DNA of 64,000 nucleotides, taken from NCBI RefSeq assembly GCF_032854445.1, contig NW_027017984.1, positions 62,001-126,000 on the forward strand, written 5' to 3'. The position numbers were made by a program, and so were the translations under genes. Under the pieces are notes generated by a model. It worked only from the letters and a program-made list of their open reading frames with translations. It did not search any database and was not told the origin of the DNA. Of this stretch, positions 23,057 to 36,235 are shown piece after piece. The DNA is from Liolophura sinensis. Taxonomy: Eukaryota > Mollusca > Polyplacophora > Chitonida > Chitonidae. Each line of letters starts with the position of its first letter. Positions within the stretch are counted from its first letter, which is position 1.

Positions 23057-23605
23057 TTTAACTCACCCAGCAATTGTCTTACTTCTAAGTCCAAGACAAT
23101 CTCAATGTCTTTATCTACGTGTAGAAAAACCACACCATTTGTACATAAAAAACACAAGGTACTTGATACAGTCTGCTGTAAAAAGTACAACTAAACACTG
23201 ACCCACATTTATAAGGTGCCAAAAGATGTGGAATTGGGCCAGGCATCGGCAGCTGTTAAAAAATTGCAAATATCCCTGGTTTCCATGGAGTAAGAGCCGT
23301 TGCTGGGCACGTGATTATGACATAAATAATCATTCAATTGTCGCTACAGCCAAAAGTATTGGTCGGAGAGCAAGGCAGTTTGCACCATTCAATTTCTCGT
23401 CACAAAATACGTCGGATTAGCCTCTTACCAGCAGCACTGGAACAGTTTTTCCACTTTTGCATTTTTGCCTGGTCTTTTTGTTAATTGAAATCGGCTACAC
23501 TGTACTCTGTACAATCGCGACTGGTCATTACTATATTCAACTTTTGACTATAAGTTATGTGCCCTTCGGTAGCCCAGAAGACGTCAAATCTTTCGGCTAA
23601 GCCCA
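23057..23605 (+). repeat. Chimeric C/A monomer, second occurrence
   Basis: Type C front and type A rear joined in the same interval as at 13727-14275, including CACCATTCAATTTCTC. The offset of 9330 bp is 17 monomers less three bases and equals the offset of the flanking units. The chimera was therefore copied as part of a block rather than formed twice. Confidence 0.85.
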
Positions 23606-25251
23606 TTTAACTCACCCAGCAATTGCCTTACTTCTAAGTGCAAGACAATCTCAATGTCTTTATCTACGTGTAGAAAAACCACACCATTTGTACGTGAAAA
23701 ACACAAGGTACTTGATACAGTCTGCTGTAAAAAGTACAACTGACCACAGACCCACATGAATAAGGTGCCAAAAGATTCGGAATTGAGCCAGGCATCGGCA
23801 GCTGTTGAAAAATTGCAAATTTCCCTGGTTTCCATGGAGTAAGAGCCGTTGCTGGGCACGTGATTATGACATAAATGATCATTCAATTGTCACTACAGGG
23901 AAAAGTATTGGTCGGAGAGCAACGCGGTTTGCACCATTCGATTTGTCGTCACAAAATTCGTCGGATTAGCCTCTTACCAGCAGCACTGGAACAGTTTTTC
24001 CACTTTTGCATTTTTGCTTCGTCTTTTTGTTAATTGAAATCGGCTACACTGTACTCTGTACAATCGCGACTGGTCATTACTATATTCAACTTTTGACTAT
24101 AAGTTATGTGCCCTTCGGTAACCCAGAAGACGTCAAATCTTTGGGCTAAGCCCATTTAACACACCCAGCAATTGCCTTACTTCTAAGTGCAAGACAATCT
24201 CAATGTCTTTATCTACGTGTAGAAAAACCACACCATTTGTACGTGAAAAACACAAGGTACTTGATACAGTCTGCTGTAAAAAGTACAACTGACCACAGAC
24301 CCACATGAATAAGGTGCCAAAAGATGCGGAATTGAGCCAGGCATCGGCAGCTGTTGAATAATTGCAAATATCCCTGGTTTCCATGGAGTAAGAGCCGTTG
24401 CTGGGCACGTGATTATGATATAAATGATCATTCAATTGTCACTACAAGCAAAAGTATTGGTCGGGGAGCAACGCGGTTTGCACCATTCGATTTGTCGTCA
24501 CAAAATACGTCGGATTAGCCTCTTACCAGCAGCACTGGAACAGTTTTTCCACTTTTGCATTTTTACCTGGTCTTTTTGTTAATTGAAATCGGCTACACTG
24601 TACTCTGTACAATCGCGACTGGTCATTACTATATTCAACTTTTGACTATAAATTATGTGCCCTTCGGTAGCCCAGAAGACGTCAAATCTTTGGGCTAAGC
24701 CCATTTAACTCACCCAGCAATTGCCTTACTTCTAAGTGCAAGACAATCTCAATGTCTTTATATACGTGTAGAAAAACCACACCATTTGTACGTGAAAACC
24801 ACAAGGTACTTGATACAGTCTGCTGTAAAAAGTACTACTGAACACTGACCCACATGAGTAAGGTGCCAAAAGATGCGGAATTGAGCCAGGCATCGGCAGC
24901 TGTTGAAAAATTGCAAATTTCCCTGGTTTCCATGGAGTAAGAGCCGTTGCTGGGCACGTGATTATGACATAAATGATTATTCAATTGTCACTACAGCCAA
25001 AAGTATTGGTCGAATAGGAACGCGGTTTGCACCATTCAATTTGTCGTCACAAAATACGTCGGATTAGCCTCTTACCAGCAGCACTGGAACAGTTTTTCCA
25101 CTTTTGCATTTTTACCTGGTCTTTTTGTTAATTGAAATCGGCTACACTGTACTCTGTACAATCGCGACTGGTCATTACTATATTCAACTTTTGACTATAA
25201 ATTATGTGCCCTTCGGTAGCCCAGAAACGTCAAATCTTTGGGCTAAGCCCA
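23606..25251 (+). repeat. B'-G-H' block, further dispersed copy
   Basis: Monomers start at 23606 (B'), 24155 (G, with AACACACCCAGC and ATTATGATATAA private changes) and 24704 (H-like, TTTATATACG, GTACTACTG, TCGAATAGGAACG). The order repeats that at 9334 and 20312, but A' does not follow. The last unit loses one base in AGAAACGTC near 25227. Confidence 0.82.
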
Positions 25252-28200
25252 TTTAACTCACCCAGCAATTGTCTTACTTCTAAGTCCAAGACAATCTCAA
25301 TGTCTTTATCTACGTGTAGAAATACCACACCATTTGTACATAAAAAACACAAGGTACTTGATACAGTCTGCTGTAAAAAGTACAACTAAACACTGACCCA
25401 CATTTATAAGGTGCCAAAAGATGTGGAATTGGGCCAGGCATTGGCAGCTGTTAAAAAATTGCAAATATCCCTGGTTTCCATGGAGTAAGAGCCGTTGCTG
25501 GGCACGTGATTATGACATCAATGATCATTGATCTGTCGCTACAGCCAAAAGTATTGGTCGGAGAGCAAGGCAGTTTGCACCATTCGATTTCTCGTCACAA
25601 AATACGTCGGATTAGCCTCTTACTAGTAGCACTGGAACAGTTTTTCCACTTTTGCATTTTTGCTTCGTCTTTTTGTTAATTGAAATCGGCTAAACTGTAC
25701 TCTGTACAATCGCGACTGGTCATTACTATATTCAACTTTTGACTATAAGTTATGTGCCCTTCGGTAGCCCAGAAGACGTCAAATCTTTAGGCTAAGCCCA
25801 TTCAACTCACCCAGCAATTGCCTTACTTCTAAGTGCAAGACAATCTCAATGTCTTTATCTACGTGTAGAAAAACCACACCATTTGTACGTGAAAAACACA
25901 AGGTACTTGATACAGTCTGCTGTAAAAAGTACAACTGAACACTGACCCACTTCAGTAAGGTGCCAAAAGATGCAGAATTGAGCCAGGCATCGGCAGCTGT
26001 TGAAAAATTGCAAATTTCCCTGGTTTCCATGGAGTAAGAGCCGTTGCTGGGCACGTGATTATGACATAAATGATCATTCAATTGTCACTACAGGCAAAAG
26101 TATTGGTCGGAGAGCAACGCGGTTTGCACCATTCGATTTGTCGTCACAAAATACGTCGGATTAGCTTCTTACCAGCAGCACTGGAACAGTTTTTCCACTT
26201 TTGCATTTTTACCTGGTCTTTTTGTTAATTGAAATCGGCTAAACTGTACTCTGTACAATCGCGACTGGTCATTACTATATTCAACTTTTGACTATAAGTT
26301 ATGTGCCCTTCGGTAGCCCAGAAGACGTCAAATCTTTCGGCTAAGCCCATTTAACTCACCCAGCAATTGCCTTACTTCTAAGTGCAAGACAATCTCAATG
26401 TCTTTATCTACGTGTAGAAAAACCACACCATTTGTACGTGAAAACCACAAAGTACTTGATACAGTCTGCTGTAAAAAGTACAACTGAACACTGACCCACT
26501 TCAGTAAGGTGCCAAAAGATGCGGAATTGAGCCAGGCATCGGCAGCTGTTGAAAAATTGCAAATTTCCCTGGTTTCCATGGAGTAAGAGCCGTTGCTGGG
26601 CACGTGATTATGACATAAATGATTATTCAATTGTCACTACAGCCAAAAGTATTGGTCGGAGAGCAACGCGGTTTGCACCATTCAATTTGTCGTCACAAAA
26701 TACGTCGGATTAGCCTCTTACCAGCAGCACTGGAACAGTTTTTCCACTTTTGCATTTTTACCTGGTCTTTTTGTTAATTGAAATCGGCTACACTGTACTC
26801 TGTACAATCGCGACTGGTCATTACTATATTCAACTTTTGACTATAAATTATGTGCCCTTCGGTAGCCCAGAAGACGTCAAATCTTTGGGCTAAGCCCATT
26901 TAACTCACCCAGCAATTGTCTTACTTCTAAGTCCAAGACAATCTCAATGTCTTTATCTACGTGTAGAAAAACCACACCATTTGTACATAAAAAACACAAG
27001 GTACTTGATACAGTCTGCTGTAAAAAGTACAACTAAACACTGACCCACATTTATAAGGTGCCAAAAGATGTGGAATTGGGCCAGGCATCGGCAGCTGTTA
27101 AAAAATTGCAAATATCCCTGGTTTCCATGGAGTAAGAGCCGTTGCTGGGCACGTGATTATGACATCAATGATCATTGATCTGTCGCTACAGCCAAAAGTA
27201 TTGGTCGGAGAGCAACGCGGTTTGCACCATTCGATTTCTCGTCACAAAATACGTCGGATTAGCCTCTTACTAGTAGCACTGGAACAGTTTTTCCACTTTT
27301 GCATTTTTGCTTCGTCTTTTTGTTAATTGAAATCGGCTAAACTGTACTCTGTACAATCGCGACTGGTCATTACTATATTCAACTTTTGACTATAAGTTAT
27401 GTGCCCTTCGGTAGCCCAGAAGACGTCAAATCTTTCGGCTAAGCCCATTTAACTCACCCAGCAATTGCCTTACTTCTAAGTGCAAGACAATCTCAATGTC
27501 TTTATCTACGTGTAGAAAAACCACACCATTTGTACGTGAAAACCACAAAGTACTTGATACAGTCTGCTGTAAAAAGTACAACTGAACACTGACCCACTTC
27601 AGTAAGGTGCCAAAAGATGAGGAATTGAGCCAGGCATCGGCAGCTGTTGAAAAATTGCAAATTTCCCTGGTTTCCATGGAGTAAGAGCCGTTGCTGTGCA
27701 CGTGATTATGACATAAATTATCATTTAATTGTCACTACAGGCAAAAGTATTGGTCGGAGAGCAACGCGGTTTGCACCATTCGATTTCTCGTCACAAAATA
27801 CGTCGGATTAGCCTCTTACCAGCAGCACTGGAACAGTTTTTCCACTTTTGCATTTTTACCTGGTCTTTTTGTTATTTGAAATCGGCTAAACTGTACTCTG
27901 TACAATCGCGACTAGTCATTACTATATTCAACTTTTGACTATAAGTTATGTGCCCTTCGGTAGCCCAGAAGACGTCAAATCTTTGGGCTAAGCCCATTTA
28001 ACTCACCCAGCAATTGTCTTACTTCTAAGTCCAAGACAATCTCAATGTCTTTATCTACGTGTAGAAAAACCACACCATCATTTGTACATAAAAAACACAA
28101 GGTACTTGATACCGTCTGCTGTAAAAAGTACAACTAAACACTGACCCACGTTGATAAGGTGCCAAAAGATGTGGAATTGGGCCAGGCATCGGCAGATGTT

Positions 28201-28548
28201 AAAAAATTGCAAATTTCCCTGGTTTCCATGGAGTAAGAGCCGTTGCTGGGCACGTGATTATGACATAAATGATCATTCAATTGTCACTACAGGCAAAAAT
28301 ATTGGTCGGAGAGCAACGCGGTTTGCACCATTCGATTTGTCGTCACAAAATACGTCGGATTAGCCTCTTACCAGCAGCACTGGAACAGTTTTTCCACTTT
28401 TGCATTTTTGCCTGGTCTTTTTGTTAATTGAAATCGGCTACACTACACTCTGTACAATCGCGACTGGTCATTACTATATTCAACTTTTGACTGTAAGTTA
28501 TGTGCCCCTCGGTAGCCCAGAAGACGTCAAATCTTTGGGCTAAGCCCA
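25252..28548 (+). repeat. Mixed block of six monomers (C-D-H-C-H-C/X)
   Basis: Monomers start at 25252, 25801, 26350, 26899, 27448 and 27997. C-type units alternate with H-type units carrying GTGAAAACCAC and CAAAGTACTTG. The unit at 27448 has GAGGAATTG and GCTGTGCACGTG, markers that reappear at 31297, 33491 and 42143. The unit at 27997 has a CAT insertion (CCATCATTTG, near 28075-28085), TACCGTCTGC and CAGATGTT in front, and CAAAAATATTGG with CTACACTACACTC behind. Confidence 0.78.
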
Positions 28549-31296
28549 TTTAACTCACCCAGCAATTGTCTTACTTCTAAGTCCAAGACAATCTCAATGT
28601 CTTTATCTACGTGTAGAAATACCACACCATTTGTACATAAAAAACACAAGGTACTTGATACAGTCTGCTGTAAAAAGTACAACTAAACACTGACCCACAT
28701 TTATAAGGTGCCAAAAGATGTGGAATTGGGCCAGGCATCGGCAGCTGTTAAAAAATTGCAAATATCCCTGGTTTCCATGGAGTAAGAGCCGTTGCTGGGC
28801 ACGTGATTATGACATCAATGATCATTGATCTGTCGCTACAGCCAAAGGTATTGGTCGGAGAGCAACGCGGTTTGCACCATTCGATTTCTCGTCACAAAAT
28901 ACGTCGGATTAGCCTCTTACTAGTAGCATTGGAACAGTTTTTCCACTTTTGCATTTTTGCTTCGTCTTTTTGTTAATTGAAATCGGCTAAACTGTACTCT
29001 GTACAATCGCGACTGGTCATTACTATATTCAACTTTTGACTATAAGTTATGTGCCCTTCGGTAGCCCAGAAGACGTCAAATCTTTGGGCTAAGCCCATTT
29101 AACTCACCCAGCAATTGCCTTACTTCTAAGTGCAAGACAATCTTAATGTCTTTATCTACGTGTAGAAAAACCACACCATTTGTACATAAAAAACACAAGG
29201 TACTTGATACAGTCTGCTGTAAAAAGTACAACTGAGCACTGACCCACTTCAGTAAGGTCCCAAAAGATGCAGAATTGAGCCAGGCATCGGCAGCTGTTGA
29301 AAAATTGCAAATTTCCCTGGTTTCCATGGAGTAAGAGCCGTTGCTGGGCACGTGATTATGACATAAATGATCATTCAATTGTCACTACAGCCAAAAGTAT
29401 TGGTCGGAGAGCAACGCGGTTTGCACCATTCGATTTGTCGTCACAAAATACGTCGGATTAGCCTCTTACCAGCAGCACTGGAACAGTTTTTCCACTTTTG
29501 CATTTTTACCTGGTCTTTTTGTTAATTGAAATCGGCTACACTGTACTCTGTACAATCGCGACTGGTCATTACTATATTCAACTTTTGACTATAAGTTATG
29601 TGCCCTTCGGTAGCCCAGAAGACGTCAAATCTTTGGGCTAAGCCCATTTAACTCACCCAGCAATTGCCTTACTTCTAAGTGCAAGACAATCTCAATGTCT
29701 TTATCTACGTGTAGAAAAACCACACCATTTGTACGTGAAAAACACAAGGTACTTGATACAGTCTGCTGTAAAAAGTACAACTGACCACAGACCCACATGA
29801 ATAAGGTGCCAAAAGATGCGGAATTGAGCCAGGCATCGGCAGCTGTTGAAAAATTGCAAATATCCCTGGTTTCCATGGAGTAAGAGCCGTTGCTGGGCAC
29901 GTGATTATGACATAAATGATCATTCAATTGTCACTACAACCAAAAGTATTGGTCGGAGAGCAACGCGGATTGCACCATTCGATTTGTCGTCACAAAATAC
30001 GTCGGATTAGCCTCTTACCAGCAGCACTGGAACAGATTTTCCACTTTTGCATTTTTGCCTGGTCTTTTTGTTAATTCAAACCGGCTACACTGCACTCTGT
30101 ACAATCGCGACTGGTCATTATTATATTCAACTTTTGACTATAAGTTATGTGCCCTTCGGTAGCCCAGAAGACGTCAAATCTTTGGGCCAAGCCCATTTAA
30201 CTCACCCAGCAATTGCCTTACTTCTAAGTGCAAGACAATCTCAATGTCTTTATCTACGTGTAGAAAAACCACACCATTTGTACGTGAAAACCACAAGGTA
30301 CTTGATACAGTCTGCTGTAAAAAGTACAACTGAACACTGACCCACTTCAGTAAGGTGCCAAAAGATGCGGAATTGAGCCAGGCATCGGCAGCTGTTGAAA
30401 AATTGCAAATTTCCCTGGTTTCCATGGAGTAAGAGCCGTTGCTGGGCACGTGATTATGACATAAATGATTATTCAATTGTCACTACAGCCAAAAGTATTG
30501 GTCGGAGAGGAACGCGGTTTGCACCATTCAATTTGTCGTCACAAAATACGTCGGATTAGCCTCTTACCAGCAGCACTGGAACAGTTTTTTCCACTTTTGC
30601 ATTTTTACCTGGTCTTTTTGTTAATTGAAATCGGCTACACTGTACTCTGTACAATCGCGACTGGTCATTACTATATTCAACTTTTGACTATAAATTATGT
30701 GCCCTTCGGTAGCCCAGAAGACGTCAAATCTTTGGGCTAAGCCCATTTAACTCACCCAGCAATTGTCTTACTTCTAAGTCCAAGACAATCTCAATGTCTT
30801 TATCTACGTGTAGAAAAACCACACCATTTGTACATAAAAAACACAAGGTACTTGATACAGTCTGCTGTAAAAAGTACAACTAAACACTGACCCACATTTA
30901 TAAGGTGCCAAAAGATGTGGAATTGGGCCAGGCATCGGCAGCTGTTAAAAAATTGCAAATATCCCTGGTTTCCATGGAGTAAGAGCCGTTGCTGGGCACG
31001 TGATTATGACATCAATGATCATTGATCTGTCGCTACAGCCAAAAGTATTGGTCGGAGAGCAACGCGGTTTGCACCATTCGATTTCTCGTCACAAAATACG
31101 TCGGATTAGCCTCTTACTAGTAGCACTGGAACAGTTTTTCCACTTTTGCATTTTTGCTTCGTCTTTTTGTTAATTGAAATGGGCTAAACTGTACTCTGTA
31201 CAATCGCGACTGGTCATTTACTATATTCAACTTTTGACTATAAGTTATGTTGCCCTTCGGTAGCCCAGAAGACGTCAAATCTTTGGGCTAAGCCCA
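28549..31296 (+). repeat. Mixed block of five monomers (C*-D*-G'-H'-C)
   Basis: Monomers start at 28549 (C*, AGAAATACC, CAAAGGTATTGG, TAGCATTGG), 29098 (D*, CTGAGCACTG and AAGGTCCCAAAAG), 29647 (G-like, ACCACAGACCC), 30196 (H-like) and 30746 (C). The C*-D* pair recurs at 36236, 37334 and 44338. An extra T lies in the T-run near 30585-30590. Confidence 0.78.
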
Positions 31297-31705
31297 TTTA
31301 ACTCACCCAGCAATTGCCTTACTTCTAAGTGCAAGACAATCTCAATGTCTTTATCTACGTGTAGAAAAACCACACCCATTTGTACGTGAAAACCACAAAG
31401 TACTTGATACAGTCTGCTGTAAAAAGTACAACTGAACACTGACCCACTTCAGTAAGGTGCCAAAGATGAGGAAATTGAGCCAGCATCGGCAGCTGTTGAA
31501 AAATTGCAAATTTCCCTGGTTTCCATGGAGTAAGAGCCGTTGCTGTGCACGTGATTATGACATAAATTATCATTTAATTGTCACTACAGGCAAAAGTATT
31601 GGTCGGAGAGCAACGCGGTTTGCACCATTCGATTTCTCGTCACAAATACGTCGGATTAGCCTCTTACCAGCAGCACTGGAACAGTTTTTCCACTTTTGCA
31701 TTTTA
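31215..31705. other. Cluster of single-base indels (probable consensus errors)
   Basis: Compared with the matching units at 33491 and 42143, this stretch has an extra T near 31218, extra T near 31250, extra C near 31377, a lost A near 31464, an extra A near 31473, a lost G near 31483, a lost A near 31645 and a lost T near 31703. Most are in homopolymer runs. Neighbouring monomers have zero or one such change. Confidence 0.65.
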
Positions 31706-33490
31706 CCTGGTCTTTTTGTTAATTGAAATCGGCTACACTGTACTCTGTACAATCGCGACTGGTCATTACTATATTCAACTTTTGACTATAAGTTATGTTC
31801 CCTTCGGTAGCTCAGAAGACGTCAAATCTATCGGCTAAGCCCATTTAACTCACCCAGCAATTGTCTTACTTCTAAGTCCAAGACAATCTCAATGTCTTTA
31901 TCTACGTGTAGAAAAACCACACCATTTGTACATAAAAAACACAAGGTACTTGATACAGTCTGCTGTAAAAAGTACAACTAAACACTGACCCACATTTATA
32001 AGGTGCCAAAAGATGTGGAATTGGGCCAGGCATCGGCAGCTGTTAAAAAATTGCAAATATCCCTGGTTACCATGGAGTAAGAGCCGTTGCTGGGCACGTG
32101 ATTATGACATCAATGATCATTGATCTGTCGCTACAGCCAAAAGTATTGGTCGGAGAGCAACGCGGTTTGCACCATTCGATTTCTCGTCACAAAATACGTC
32201 GGATTAGCCTCTTACTAGTAGCACTGGAACAGTTTTTCCACTTTTGCATTTTTGCCTGGTCTTTTTGTTAATTGAAATCGGCTAAACTGTACTCTGTACA
32301 ATCGCGACTGGTCATTACTATATTCAACTTTTGACTATAAGTTATGTGCCCTTCGGTAGCCCAGAAGACGTCAAATCTTTGGGCTAAGCCCATTTAACTC
32401 ACCCAGCAATTGTCTTACTTCTAAGTCCAAGACAATCTCAATGTCTTTATCTACGTGTAGAAAAACCACACCATTTGTACATAAAAAACACAAGGTACTT
32501 GATACCGTGTGCTGTAAAAAGTACAACTAAACACTGACCCACATTGATAAGGTGCCAAAAGATGTGGAATTGGGCCAGGCATCGGCAGATGTTAAAAAAT
32601 TGCAAATATCCCTGGTTTCCATGGAGTAAGAGCCGTTGCTGGGCACGTGATTATGACATCAATGATCATTGATCTGTCGCTACAGCCAAAAGTATTGGTC
32701 GGAGAGCAACGCGGTTTGCACCATTCGATTTCTCGTCACAAAATACGTCGGATTAGCTTCTTACTAGTAGCACTGGAACAGTTTTTCCACTTTTGCATTT
32801 TTGCTTGGTCTTTTTGTTAATTGAAATCGGCTAAACTGTACTCTGTACAATCGCGACTGGTCATTACTATATTCAACTTTTGACTATAAGTTATGTGCCC
32901 TTCGGTAGCCCAGAAGACGTCAAATCTTTGGGCTAAGCCCATTTAACTCACCCAGCAATTGCCTTACTTCTAAGTGCAAGACAATCTTAATGTCTTTATC
33001 TACGTGTAGAAAAACCACACCATTTGTACGTGAAAAACACAAGGTACTTGATACAGTCTGCTGTAAAAAGTACAACTGAACACTGACCCACTTCAGTAAG
33101 GTGCCAAAAGATGCAGAATTGAGCCAGGCATCGGCAGCTGTTGAAAAATTGCAAATTTCCCTGGTTTCCATGGAGTAAGAGCCGTTGCTGGGCACGTGAT
33201 TATGACATAAATGATCATTCAATTGTCACTACAGCCAAAAGTATTGGTCGGAGAGCAACGCGGTTTGCACCATTCGATTTCTCGTCACAAAATACGTCGG
33301 ATTAGCTTCTTACTAGTAGCACTGGAACAGTTTTTCCACTTTTGCATTTTTGCTTCGTCTTTTTGTTAATTGAAATGGGCTAAACTGTACTCTGTACAAT
33401 CGCGACTGGTCATTACTATATTCAACTTTTGACTATAAGTTATGTGCCCTTCGGTAGCCCAGAAGACGTCAAATCTTTGGGCTAAGCCCA
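31297..33490 (+). repeat. Second 4-mer higher-order repeat, copy 1
   Basis: Monomers start at 31297, 31844, 32393 and 32942. Markers are GCTGTGCACGTG (unit 1), ATGTTCCCTTCGGTAGCTC at the unit 1/2 boundary, TACCGTGTGC with CAGATGTT (unit 3), and a D-like unit 4. The first unit holds many single-base indels that the other copies lack, so its sequence should be treated with caution. Confidence 0.82.
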
Positions 33491-35686
33491 TTTAACTCAC
33501 CCAGCAATTGCCTTACTTCTAAGTGCAAGACAATCTCAATGTCTTTATCTACGTGTAGAAAAACCACACCATTTGTACGTGAAAACCACAAAGTACTTGA
33601 TACAGTCTGCTGTAAAAAGTACAACTGAACACTGACCCACTTCAGTAAGGTGCCAAAAGATGAGGAATTGAGCCAGGCATCGGCAGCTGTTGAAAAATTG
33701 CAAATTTCCCTGGTTTCCATGGAGTAAGAGCCGTTGCTGTGCACGTGATTATGACATAAATTATCATTTAATTGTCACTACAGGCAAAAGTATTGGTCGG
33801 AGAGCAACGCGGTTTGCACCATTCGATTTCTCGTCACAAAATACGTCGGATTAGCTTCTTACCAGCAGCACTGGAACAGTTTTTCCACTTTTGCATTTTT
33901 GCCTGGTCTTTTTGTTAATTGAAATCGGCTACACTGTACTCTGTACAATCGCGACTGGTCATTACTATATTCAACTTTTGACTATAAGTTATGTTCCCTT
34001 CGGTAGCTCAGAAGACGTCAAATCTATCGGCTAAGCCCATTTAACTCACCCAGCAATTGTCTTACTTCTAAGTCCAAGACAATCTCAATGTCTTTATCTA
34101 CGTGTAGAAAAACCACACCATTTGTACATAAAAAACACAAGGTACTTGATACAGTCTGCTGTAAAAAGTACAACTAAACACTGACCCACATTTATAAGGT
34201 GCCAAAAGATGTGGAATTGGGCCAGGCATCGGCAGCTGTTAAAAAATTGCAAATATCCCTGGTTTCCATGGAGTAAGAGCCGTTGCTGGGCACGTGATTA
34301 TGACATCAATGATCATTGATCTGTCGCTACAGCCAAAAGTATTGGTCGGAGAGCAACGCGGTTTGCACCATTCGATTTCTCGTCACAAAATACGTCGGAT
34401 TAGCCTCTTACTAGTAGCACTGGAACAGTTTTTCCACTTTTGCATTTTTGCTTCGTCTTTTTGTTAATTGAAATCGGCTAAACTGTACTCTGTACAATCG
34501 CGACTGGTCATTACTATATTCAACTTTTGACTATAAGTTATGTGCCCTTCGGTAGCCCAGAAGACGTCAAATCTTTGGGCTAAGCCCATTTAACTCACCC
34601 AGCAATTGTCTTACTTCTAAGTCCAAGACAATCTCAATGTCTTTATCTACGTGTAGAAAAACCACACCATTTGTACATAAAAAACACAAGGTACTTGATA
34701 CCGTCTGCTGTAAAAAGTACAACTAAACACTCACCCACATTTATAAGGTGCCAAAAGATGTGGAATTGGGCCAGGCATCGGCAGATGTTAAAAAATTGCA
34801 AATATCCCTGGTTTCCATGGAGTAAGAGCCGTTGCTGGGCACGTGATTATGACATCAATGATCATTGATCTGTCGCTACAGCCAAAAGTATTAGTCGGAG
34901 AGCAACGCGGTTTGCACCATTCGATTTCTCGTCACAAAATACGTCGGATTAGCTTCTTACTAGTAGCACTGGAACAGTTTTTCCACTTTTGCATTTTTGC
35001 TTGGTCTTTTTGTTAATTGAAATCGGCTAAACTGTACTCTGTACAATCGCGACTGGTCATTACTATATTCAACTTTTGACTATAAGTTATGTGCCCTTCG
35101 GTAGCCCAGAAGACGTCAAATCTTTGGGCTAAGCCCATTTAACTCACCCAGCAATTGCCTTACTTCTAAGTGCAAGACAATCTTAATGTCTTTATCTACG
35201 TGTAGAAAAACCACACCATTTGTACATAAAAAACACAAGGTACTTGATACAGTCTGCTGTAAAAAGTACAACTGAACACTGACCCACTTCAGTAAGGTGC
35301 CAAAAGATGCAGAATTGAGCCAGGCATCGGCAGCTGTTGAAAAATTGCAAATTTCCCTGGTTTCCATGGAGTAAGAGCCGTTGCTGGGCACGTGATTATG
35401 ACATAAATGATCATTCAATTGTCACTACAGCCAAAAGTATTGGTCGGAGAGCAACGCGGTTTGCACCATTCGATTTCTCGTCACAAAATACGTCGGATTA
35501 GCTTCTTACCAGCAGCACTGGAACAGTTTTTCCACTTTTGCATTTTTGCCTGGTCTTTTTGTTAATTGAAACCGGCTACACTGCACTCTGTACAATCGCG
35601 ACTGGTCATTACTATATTCAACTTTTGACTATAAGTTATGTGCCCTTCGGTAGCCCAGAAGACGTCAAATCTTTGGGCCAAACCCA
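33491..35686 (+). repeat. Second 4-mer higher-order repeat, copy 2
   Basis: Monomers start at 33491, 34040, 34589 and 35138, 2194-2196 bp from copy 1. Shared markers are GCTGTGCACGTG, ATGTTCCCTTCGGTAGCTC, CTATCGGCTA and CAGATGTT. Copy 2 has ACACTCACCCAC and TATTAGTCGG in unit 3, which the dispersed copy at 42143-44337 also has, so those two are closer to each other than to copy 1. Confidence 0.87.
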
Positions 35687-36235
35687 TTTAACTCACCCAC
35701 CAATTGCCTTACTTCTAAGTGCAAGACAATCTCAATGTCTTTATCTACGCGTAGAAAAACCACACCATTTGTACGTGAAAACCACAAGGCATGTGATACA
35801 GTCTGCTGTAAAAAGTACAACTGAACACTGACCCACTTCAGTAAGGTGCCAAAAGATGCGGAATTGAGCCAGGCATCGGCAGCTGTTGAAAAATTGCAAA
35901 TTTCCCTGGTTTCCATATAGTAAGAGCCGTTGCTGGGCACGTGATTATGACATAAATGATCATTCAATTGTCACTACAGGCAAAAATATTGGTCGGAGAG
36001 CAACGCGGTTTGCACCATTCGATTTGTCGTCACAAAATACGTCGGATTAGCCTCTTACCAGCAGCACTGGAACAGTTTTTCCACTTTTGCATTTTTGCCT
36101 GGTCTTTTTGTTAATTGAAATCGGCTACACTACACTCTGTACAATCGCGACTGGTCATTACTATATTCAACTTTTGACTATAAGTTATGTGCCCCTCGGT
36201 AGCCCAGAAGACGTCAAATCTTTGGGCTAAGCCCA
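35687..36235 (+). repeat. Divergent H-type monomer with CCATATAG
   Basis: Private markers are CACCCACCAATTG, CTACGCGTAG, AAGGCATGTG, CCATATAGTAAG (loss of the usual CCATGG) and CAAAAATATTGG, with CTACACTACACTC and GTGCCCCTCGG in the rear. The second half is shared with the chimera at 43789. The CTACGCGTAG and CCATATAG forms also occur at 56282-56830. Confidence 0.85.
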
